Shown in pieces: positions 38,125 through 44,550 of a stretch of 44,550 nucleotides of DNA. The stretch is from the NCBI GenBank assembly GCA_964581465.1, contig CAZOOP010000033.1, positions 1 through 44,550 on the forward strand, given 5' to 3'. The notes beneath the pieces were generated by a model. It made no database searches and was not told where the DNA came from. It worked only from the letters and a program-made list of their open reading frames with translations. The stretch is from WJMB01 sp964581465. Lineage in GTDB: Bacteria; RBG-13-66-14. The first letter of the stretch is position 1. Each line of letters begins with the position of its first letter. The position numbers were made by a program, and so were the translations under genes.

Positions 38125-38992
38125 CGATGCGCTCCAGGACATAGTCCACGTAGAGGCGGGCGGCGTCGAGGCCGTGGGTCTCGGCCAGGCCGCGAAAGCC
38201 ACCGAAGGGCGAGACCTCGAAGACAACGGGGCCGTCCGGCGTCTCGGCGATATCCACGCAGGTGAAGCTCAGGCCGAAGGGCTCTTGGGCGCGGCGGGCC
38301 AGCTCGATCAGCTCGGGGGCGGGCTCGTGGCTCCGGTAGCGTCCGCCGCTGGCCGTGGTGGTGTTCCAGGCTCCGGGTGCGCGCACCCGGGCGTAGGTGG
38401 CCAGGTACTCGCCGCCGAGGAAGACCAGGCCCAGGTCGTAGTCGGGCAGTTCCACCCGCTTCTGCAAGTAGAGCGGACCCGGGTTGTCGCGCTGGAAGGC
38501 GGCCAGGGCCTCCGCCGCCCCGGGACCGTCCCTCAGCAGCTCCATCCCGCGGGCCTTCGACGTGTAGAGCGGCTTGATGACGACTTCACCGTAACGGGCC
38601 ACGGCCTCGCGCGCCGCGGTCAGGTCCTCGGTGACCACCGTGGGCGGAATCGGCACACCGCGAGCCGCCAGGGTCAGTGTGCAGCTCAGCCGGCTGAGCA
38701 CCCGCAGGATGGCCTCGGGGTCCGAAAAGACGGGCACACCCAACGCGGCCAGGTAGCGCAGCGGGTAGAGACGCTCGGCCAGCTCCGGTGTGTATTCGCC
38801 CAGCTTCTTGACGATCACCGCGTCGGCGGCGGTCAGTGCGACACCATCGGCGTCGACGCGGCGACGCTCCGGCTCGACGGTCAGAGCGGCCGGTTCCACC
38901 AAAACGCAGTCGCAGCTCCGTGAGCGGGCGGCCTCGACCAGGCGCTCCGAGGACCAGCCGTCGCTGGTCCCGATGACTACCAGTCGCTTCAT
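38117..38992 (-). CDS. ATP-grasp enzyme (GAK-type, RimK-like)
   Basis: 291 aa. The ATP-grasp fold shows YGEVVIKPLYTSKARGMELL (134-153) for nucleotide binding, YLQKRVELPDYDLGLVFLGG (175-194) and the metal/catalytic VFEVSPFGGF (258-267). Such enzymes join a carboxylate to an amine or thiol through an acyl-phosphate. The substrate in this cluster is unknown. A short N-terminal Rossmann-like lobe (MKRLVVIGTSDGWSSERLVE) is present. The ATG at 38992 with GGAG upstream is preferred over a TTG at 39001. It is coupled to the HprK-related kinase. Confidence 0.88.
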   Translation of the reverse strand: MKRLVVIGTSDGWSSERLVEAARSRSCDCVLVEPAALTVEPERRRVDADGVALTAADAVIVKKLGEYTPELAERLYPLRYLAALGVPVFSDPEAILRVLSRLSCTLTLAARGVPIPPTVVTEDLTAAREAVARYGEVVIKPLYTSKARGMELLRDGPGAAEALAAFQRDNPGPLYLQKRVELPDYDLGLVFLGGEYLATYARVRAPGAWNTTTASGGRYRSHEPAPELIELARRAQEPFGLSFTCVDIAETPDGPVVFEVSPFGGFRGLAETHGLDAARLYVDYVLERIDE

Positions 38993-39001
38993 CGGCTCCA
39001 A

Positions 39002-39213
39002 TCCAGTGTCGCTCTTGTTGCGAGGAGGGGTCTCAGACCCCGCTCCTTCGGCACGGGCGGATACCGATCCCGACTATATGCTGATTGGCATAGGGATCGT
39101 CTACACCGCTCGGACCGGATCGTGATTGCAACCTGCTGAGAATATGGCATTGATTGACGATCTAGGGATCACTTTGACGCCACAAACCACAGCATTACTG
39201 GATAGCATTTGAA
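39002..39213. other. Spacer upstream of ATP-grasp gene
   Basis: AT-richer, with GGGATCGTCTACACC resembling the TATACGATCCC segment of the interspersed repeats at 39092-39106. No gene or clear promoter. Confidence 0.35.
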
Positions 39214-39930
39214 GTCATCATGGAACGTGTTCGAACCAAATCAGGCTGTTTGGGAGCGGCTGCACGGGCGGTATTGACTCCCCGGAATCGCGTGTTTTGG
39301 AGCAAACGGTCAAATATGATACCTTTAATGCTTGTTAATAAGATACTTAGGATTTGGTGGCAATCAGCTGTCAGGGAGTATTATTATCCGCTGCTATCTG
39401 GGATCGCCAAGGACAGCCAAGGTTCAGGCCCGTATTCGCCGCCACTTTTCAACTGCCCGTTCCATGATAGGTATACGATGATTATAACCTCTATTATCAA
39501 CAGGATACAATCACAATCAGGTCCGGTTAGGGTATACGGTCCCTTCTTGTTAATGGGGATTATCCTCGCACCGGAACGGACTCATCCAGCGGATAGACTG
39601 TCATTTTTTGCTTGATAGCTAATAACCGCCGCCACTGTCATCCCGCTGCATTGTCTTGCCAGAGCAGGTGGCGATGCACCTGACTCTGCGTCGAGAACCG
39701 CCGGCATCCGGAGGCTGTTGGTCCCGCTCGGGAGTCTGCCAGTTGGTTAGTAAATGACCTGCAGACGACGTTCTATTGCTCGCTCTAGCAGCTTCGATCG
39801 CTATCCGACTTCCCTGATTACACCTCGCTGCGGGATTTAATACCAAGCCCCTTTTCTCAATGCGGCTTTTCGTGGCGGCTTTCCTGAGTAGAGAATACTT
39901 GGTTTGGTTTCTATTGATGATTCCTAACAT
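39214..39930. mobile_element. Interspersed element, left end intact, with modules C and D
   Basis: The left end GTCATCATGGAACGTGTTCG is followed by the subterminal TGCTTGTTAATAAGATACTTAG. Module C follows at about 39475-39545 (TATACGATGATTATAACC ... GGTATACGGTCCC) and a diverged reverse module D to about 39930. No intact gene. From 39930 to 40158 nothing is recognised. Confidence 0.6.
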
Positions 39931-40158
39931 AATTCTGCACAGCCTCGTCTCAGCCGTTTTTTCGCAAGGGTCGGAGTTGGGGGGGCGGTGTTTCGAGTTG
40001 GAGTGGGTTGGTCCGGGATCGTTTGTGATGCCCCAAGCTATCAGCGAGATGCACCGGTCGAACGACGAGTGAGAATCCCCCATCCAAACGAGCTGATTTA
40101 TCGAGGCTTTGAGCAACCTATCTATCCCGAGCAGCCTTCCCGACACATAATCGACGGA

Positions 40159-41808
40159 TCAGCTCTCGTAGACCAGGGTCTCGGCGGGCAGGGCGAACTC
40201 TTCCCAGGGGCGGCCGCGGTGGTCCAAGAACTTCTGCAGCAGGTAGCGCGCCCGCAGGTACATCGCCCGGGCCAGGGGCTTGTCGAGGGTGAAGCGGGTC
40301 GAGGTGATCAGGTTGCGCACCAGGCCCAGGGTCATCCGGGCGGGGAAGGTGTCGTCGTCGTGACGGTGGGCGAACTCGACGGCGAACTCGAGCAACGAGG
40401 CCATGGCCCCCTCGAGGCGCCGGCGCAGCGCCGCCGCGTAAACCGGCAGGCGGAAGTTGGAGACCACGAAGACGGAGACGTCCTGGACGTAATCGAACTG
40501 GCGCGAGCGGTGCAGGTCGATGAAGTGCAGGTCGTCCAGCCTGGCGTCGTAGAGGACGTTGTCGAGATTGAAGTCGCCGTGGATAAGCACCGAGACGGGC
40601 GCGGCCAGCGACTCCTCGATCTCGGCGGCGGCGCTGATCTGCTCCTCGACGGGCGGGGTGTCCAGCTCGCAGATGCGCTCGCTGTCGCCGAAGAACTCGG
40701 GATGTGCCCGGCGCACGGCGTCACCGCGACGCTGGAGCTGCTGCATGAACCCGGTGCGCACCGGTTCCCGGCGCAGGGTCGAGCTCCAGACGCGATCCAG
40801 CAGGCCGCGCAGCCGGGCCAGGCCCTCGTGGAGCTCCTCGCGGCTCCCGGTGAGGGCCAGGGCCTGCAGGGTCCGCCCGGGCAGGTTCTCGATCAGCAGC
40901 GAGCCGTAGCGGCCGTGGCTCTCGTAGCCGTAGATCCGCGGAGCCAGGCCGGGGAAGAGCTCCCACCAATGCTCGATGGCCCGCTTCTCCTCAAGGATCT
41001 TGCGCAGGCGACCCTCCTTGAAGATCGCCGTGCGCTCGCCGTCGTCGCGGCGGTCGGTCACCCGGCCGATGCGGCAGCCCGACTTGGTCTCGCCGACCGA
41101 GCTCATCAAGAACGACGCCCGGCGCTCCTCCTCGGCGTCGCCGTTGAGGGTCTGCTCGAGGGCGCGGTAGTGGTAGATGCGCAGCTTCTCGCCCACCGCC
41201 GAGGAGATCACCGCCTCGCCGACGTTGAGCAGCGAATCGCCGATGCGCTCCAGATAGCGCACGATCAACAGGTAGGTCACCAGGTCGGCGGTGTGGTCCT
41301 CGCCGTGGAGCTCCTCGATGATGCGGGCCATGTTGCGCTCGCAGAGCTCGTCGGTGTGGAACTCGGCCCGGCAGATCTCCAGGGCCCGGGTGACGTCGCG
41401 GGAGAAGACAGCCTGATCGACCAGCTCGAGGGCCGCCAGGATCTCGTCGAAGAAGCCGCCGTACTCGTGATCGGCGATGAACTCGGGATCGTTGAGGTGC
41501 CGGGTCTGCCGCACCACGTTGGCCGCCAGATCGGCCACGTGCTCCAGGTTGCCGTTGATGATCCCCAGAGCCTGGATCAGGTTGGCCGTTGGCTTGTCGA
41601 GCTCCGGGGTTTCGATCATCAGCGCGAAGCACTTGTTGTCGATGACGTGGCGCAGGTTGTCGATATAGTCGTCGCGCTCCTCGCAGGCCTCGATGCGCGC
41701 CCGGCTCGGATCGCCTAAGGCGCGGCGCGCGTCCTTCACCTGCTCGACGACCTCGAGCAGCATGAAGCGCAGGTTCTCACGGATGCCTTTGAGGGTGTCC
41801 AGGGGCAT
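40159..41808 (-). CDS. PhoU-domain / aminoglycoside-phosphotransferase-like fusion
   Basis: 549 aa. Residues about 1-220 form PhoU-like helical repeats (RFMLLEVVEQVKDARRAL, ERDDYIDNLRHVIDNKCFAL, VRYLERIGDSLLNVGEAVI). PhoU domains bind metals and regulate phosphate signalling. Residues about 225-549 form an APH-type kinase lobe with the catalytic loop HGDFNLDN (410-417; Asp412 and Asn417) and metal Asp431 in FIDLHRS, so the kinase site is intact. This is probably a small-molecule or protein kinase controlled by the PhoU part. The PhoU-APH combination is unusual. It lies between the ATP-grasp gene and the PHP-like gene on the same strand. No strong ribosome site precedes the ATG. Substrate unknown. 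Confidence 0.85.
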   Translation of the reverse strand: MPLDTLKGIRENLRFMLLEVVEQVKDARRALGDPSRARIEACEERDDYIDNLRHVIDNKCFALMIETPELDKPTANLIQALGIINGNLEHVADLAANVVRQTRHLNDPEFIADHEYGGFFDEILAALELVDQAVFSRDVTRALEICRAEFHTDELCERNMARIIEELHGEDHTADLVTYLLIVRYLERIGDSLLNVGEAVISSAVGEKLRIYHYRALEQTLNGDAEEERRASFLMSSVGETKSGCRIGRVTDRRDDGERTAIFKEGRLRKILEEKRAIEHWWELFPGLAPRIYGYESHGRYGSLLIENLPGRTLQALALTGSREELHEGLARLRGLLDRVWSSTLRREPVRTGFMQQLQRRGDAVRRAHPEFFGDSERICELDTPPVEEQISAAAEIEESLAAPVSVLIHGDFNLDNVLYDARLDDLHFIDLHRSRQFDYVQDVSVFVVSNFRLPVYAAALRRRLEGAMASLLEFAVEFAHRHDDDTFPARMTLGLVRNLITSTRFTLDKPLARAMYLRARYLLQKFLDHRGRPWEEFALPAETLVYES

Positions 41809-42009
41809 AGCGGAACGATCCGTCGGAATGGTTGGCGGCTAAGGCGTTAGATCGAATCGAAACAGGCGGAAGCGGCGTAAGTTATTCGTGCTTGCCACTG
41901 ATGTGCTTACCACCGCTAGCGACAAGATGCAGCGGGACGGCTAGATATGAGGAATCATCACTTGAACATGGACTGCCACGGACAGTATATAGACCGGCAA
42001 TCAACGCCT
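41809..42009. other. Spacer upstream of PhoU fusion
   Basis: No gene, terminator or clear promoter recognised. Confidence 0.35.
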
Positions 42010-42566
42010 GGCATCACGGAACGTGTTCGGACCAAATCCTGGCTGATAAAGAGGGCTGACAGAGCCGCCGCTCGCCCTTCGGATGTGCTGCATTCCCAAC
42101 TATTTTCGGCTCATTGTGTCTTTACTATTCTGGAATCGATTTGGGGCAACAGCACCATTCTCCACATGGCGCCGGGGTAAGCCGTCGAACCTTCCCCTAA
42201 CCGGCCAGACTGAAGTTGCGTTTGTTTGACGAATTGATTGGCGAAGGGATCGTATACCGTGTTCGGACCGCTACCTTTATGTAACATGCTGTTAACAAAC
42301 GGGATGGGCTGTGATCTTCCACCACAAAACGGACAGTAAAAAAGTGGCAGATAAGAAGAACGTCACACTAAGTAAGCCTGGATATTCGCACACTTGTCCA
42401 TGCCCTGACAGCAGATTGCCGCTGACGCTTAAGTGTTGTCATAACAAGTAATAAGGGCATGATACATGATTGCAGGATCAACAAGGTGCATTTCTGGTAA
42501 GTGAAGGACGGCCAGGCAAGCCGCTCCTAAACAGCCTGGTTTGGTCCGATCACGTTCCATGATGCC
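42010..42566. mobile_element. Interspersed element with terminal inverted repeats (557 bp)
   Basis: The left end GGCATCACGGAACGTGTTCG and the right end (minus strand GGCATCATGGAACGTGATCG) are mirror images for over 30 bases. The right 330 bases are the closest relative of 29648-29980. No intact transposase, so this is a miniature or decayed element. The flanking 8 bases do not match each other. Confidence 0.78.
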
Positions 42567-42943
42567 TTGGCGAATTGATGGGTGGATTGTTTGACGAATT
42601 GATGGGTAGACTGATGGGTGACGAGTCAGGGACGGGTTTTTGTCCGGTTCAGCCCCTGCATCAGCCCGGCGCCGGATCGATTTGACGCATTCGCCGCAAA
42701 TCCAGCAGGCGCGACATACAAGCAGCAGCTCTCTGTCGCCCCGGGTGCTGGCGACACCGGTCGCGGAAGCCTATCTTGACCGCGTGGAAGGGAGTTTTCC
42801 GAACGCTTGACAGCCGAGGAGAGCGCATCGGCCCCGTGGCCACCCGGCGGCGAGGCTGAACCGGGTCTCGGCTCGATTCATCCGATCAACAAGCTAGGGG
42901 TTGGTCACCCATGACGACAAACAGCGCCACGGTTCCCCGGAGG
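42567..42943. other. Spacer between element and amphi-Trp terminator
   Basis: The phrase TTTGACGAATTGATGGGT occurs twice (about 42590-42607 with a shortened copy before it). Otherwise GC-rich with no supported gene. Confidence 0.35.
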
Positions 42944-42979
42944 AAAAAAACAACCACGGGGCGGCGGGCCGGCGGTTGT
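42944..42979 (-). terminator. Terminator of PHP-like / amphi-Trp operon
   Basis: On the minus strand, ACAACCgccGG pairs with CCccgtGGTTGT and is followed by a run of seven T, about 20 bases after the stop at 43001. Confidence 0.75.
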
Positions 42980-43000
42980 GGTGTCGGTTAATCCATCAGC

Positions 43001-43285
43001 CTACTTCTTCTTGCGGTTGCGGATGATCAGCATCTCCGGAGTATCGCTCTCCCGGCTCTTGCCCTCACTCCAGGAGACCTTGACGGTCAGCTTGCTGCGG
43101 TTCTTCTTGCGCTTGACCTCGAGGTTGAGCTTGAGCAGACCCTGGGGCTGGAGCATGACCTGATCGGCGGACTTGCCGAAGATCATCAGGCCGTTCTCGA
43201 AGCCGTCGCAGATGGCCTTGAGGTATTTGACGACGGACTCGAGATCCTGGAGCGATTCGTGGGTGAATTCCTCGTCCTTGGGCAT
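43001..43285 (-). CDS. amphi-Trp domain protein (fourth copy)
   Basis: 94 aa. HESLQDLESVVKYLKAICDG, NGLMIFGKS, LLKLNLEVKRKKN and LTVKVSWSEG follow the amphi-Trp pattern seen at 34.6-35.8 kb, though more diverged. The C-terminus ends in basic RNRKKK. It starts 31 bases after the PHP-like gene and is closed by a T-rich terminator, so the two form an operon. It links the 43-44 kb genes to the amphi-Trp/kinase cluster 5 kb away. Confidence 0.85.
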   Translation of the reverse strand: MPKDEEFTHESLQDLESVVKYLKAICDGFENGLMIFGKSADQVMLQPQGLLKLNLEVKRKKNRSKLTVKVSWSEGKSRESDTPEMLIIRNRKKK

Positions 43286-43316
43286 TCTACAACCTCCGGC
43301 TCCACCGGCCCGGGCC

Positions 43317-44480
43317 TCAGATCAGACGGGCGGTGTATTCCTCGATGACCCGGCGACGATCGAAATTGCCGACGCTCAGGCTCTTGCGGATCTCCAGGTC
43401 TTCCCAGCCCGGCTGGACGCCGACCTCGCGGCCCAGCTTCTCCGGCCGCACGAAGCGCGGATCGCGCACCTTGGTGGAGAGGTGGGTGTCGTCGCCCATG
43501 AAGACCAGCAGTTGGCGCTCTGAGCGGGAGCGCCGCCGGTTGAGCCGGTTGACCACGTCGACCAGGAAGGTGGTGTATTGGTGGGATTGGGGGTTCCAGA
43601 CCTCATAGCCGTCCAGGTCGTAGTCGGCCAGCAGGATGGGCCAGAACTGCTCGGGGTGGGGCACTACGATGCAGCCGCCCAGGGCGCGGGTCTCCTCGAT
43701 GATCTCCTGGACCTCGAAGAAGTAGTCCAGGGAGAAGGTGCGCTTGACCAGCTTCTTGACGTTGCGCAGCACGAGCTGGGCGCGGTCGATGACGTTGTCG
43801 ACGTAGACGGTGCGCAGCTCGTCGAAGTAACCGGTGAGCAGCTTGTTCTTGATCGCTTCGGGCGGAGTGATCTCCCGGTAGGTCTCCAGAAGCTCGCGGA
43901 ACTTGCGGGTCTGGATGCGGACGAACTCCAGCAGGCGCTCGTCGGCGGCGCCGCGGGCGGCGGCCTCGCGGAACAGGGGCATCAGCTTGGGGTCGACGAT
44001 GGTGCCGATGAAGTCGTAGAGCTGGCTGGAGCGGTACTTGAAGGTGTGGGCGACCATCCCCTTGAGGGCGTCGGCCTCGCGCAGCCTGCCGGCGGAGAAG
44101 TGCAGCAGCAACTGGACCTTGGTGTTGAACTCCCGGGCGTGGCAGTCGACCTCGGCGCCGGAATAGCCGTCGAGGGTCAGGAAGATGTTGTGCTGGGTGG
44201 GGATGACCAGATCCAGGGTGCGGCTGGGGAAGGTCTTGTCGTAACGCTGAAGGATCAGCTCCATCGGCACGTACTCGGGGTGCCAGTGGACGGCCAGGAC
44301 CTCGCGCTGGTTGGGGTAGATACGGGGGGGTTCGAGAACGCGCTCGACCTGTTCCTCGTCGAGCTCGGTGGAGATCAGCCGTCGGTAGACCCCGCGGTCC
44401 CAGGGGGTCGGCTCCCGCTCCATCCTGGCGGGTTCGACCTCGGTCAGGCGGCGGTCTCTGCTGGTGCCGGCCTCGCCCAC
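43317..44480 (-). CDS. PHP-like metal-dependent hydrolase, unassigned
   Basis: About 387 aa from a GTG at 44480, chosen because GGAG lies 6 bases upstream. The frame stays open to a TTG at 44522, and an ATG at 44423 is possible. Using the GTG numbering, candidate metal residues are His65 and His67 (VHWHPEY), His275 (VPHPEQF), Glu293 (GYEVWN) and Asp331/His333 (GDDTHL). Their order and spacing resemble PHP-family phosphoesterases. A helical middle part (about 115-265), including FNTKVQLLLHFSAGRL and TRKFRELLETYREI, is not recognised. It is probably a metal-dependent hydrolase acting in the amphi-Trp/kinase cluster. The reaction is unknown. Confidence 0.75.
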   Translation of the reverse strand: MGEAGTSRDRRLTEVEPARMEREPTPWDRGVYRRLISTELDEEQVERVLEPPRIYPNQREVLAVHWHPEYVPMELILQRYDKTFPSRTLDLVIPTQHNIFLTLDGYSGAEVDCHAREFNTKVQLLLHFSAGRLREADALKGMVAHTFKYRSSQLYDFIGTIVDPKLMPLFREAAARGAADERLLEFVRIQTRKFRELLETYREITPPEAIKNKLLTGYFDELRTVYVDNVIDRAQLVLRNVKKLVKRTFSLDYFFEVQEIIEETRALGGCIVVPHPEQFWPILLADYDLDGYEVWNPQSHQYTTFLVDVVNRLNRRRSRSERQLLVFMGDDTHLSTKVRDPRFVRPEKLGREVGVQPGWEDLEIRKSLSVGNFDRRRVIEEYTARLI

Positions 44481-44550
44481 GTTCAACTCCAGCGAAAAAC
44501 AAAAGGGATCACTTAGCGGCAACGGACCAATGCAATACTGGATTACATTT

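Noticed and set aside
39619..40146. 175-codon minus-strand frame
   Set aside because: It runs through a decayed repeat module. Related modules elsewhere have the frame broken, and no protein domain is visible.
39988..41718. 576-codon plus-strand frame
   Set aside because: Antisense shadow of the PhoU-APH fusion gene, whose motifs on the minus strand are convincing.
43578..44516. 312-codon plus-strand frame
   Set aside because: Antisense shadow of the PHP-like gene. Composition is Gly/Val/Leu/Asp-rich with no recognisable domain.

Overview
This window looks like a chromosomal segment from an uncultivated, high-GC, Gram-negative-type bacterium. Supporting signs are two lipobox lipoproteins, a signal peptidase II, a Wzy/O-antigen-ligase-like membrane protein, a murein M23 peptidase, and long TPR and HEAT envelope proteins. 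No rRNA or tRNA gene was seen. A candidate phylum such as Coatesbacteria would fit, but this is a guess from gene content and no taxonomic marker was tested. Genes are strongly GC-rich. Most long intergenic gaps are visibly more AT-rich and are filled with decayed interspersed repeats.

Layout. 0.1-3.1 kb: AMIN/SH3/NlpC-P60 hydrolase overlapping a Wzy-like membrane protein. 3.4-4.3 kb: remnant of an IS1595-like element. 4.4-9.1 kb: ileS-lspA, then an M23 peptidase with a strong bidirectional terminator. 9.6-14.2 kb (minus strand): a D-2-hydroxyacid dehydrogenase and three SAM methyltransferases in two coupled pairs. 15.2-18.9 kb: tocopherol-cyclase-like protein, murE and an ANT(4')-like nucleotidyltransferase. 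20.1-27.5 kb: fmt, then a tight run of five genes: an AgmX/TonB-C-type TPR protein, a TPR lipoprotein, and pyrR-, pyrB- and pyrC-like genes. 27.5-34.2 kb (minus): rsmI, a giant HEAT lipoprotein and miaA. 34.6-44.5 kb (minus): a GAK-type cluster of amphi-Trp proteins, HprK-related kinase B, an ATP-grasp enzyme, a PhoU-phosphotransferase fusion and a PHP-like protein.

Three things stand out. First, the pyr-like operon appears catalytically dead or repurposed. PyrB lacks several carbamoyl-phosphate and aspartate site residues, PyrC lacks most metal ligands, and PyrR lacks several residues reported to bind RNA. Second, the GAK-type cluster has four amphi-Trp paralogues, one with a histone-H1-like basic tail. 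Third, two repeat families shape the intergenic DNA. One is an approximately 83-bp palindrome with 20-28 bp arms whose outer stem co-varies between copies. The other is a set of 0.56-0.9 kb elements with GGCATC...GATGCC ends, related to the IS1595-like remnant, that together fill roughly 8 kb.
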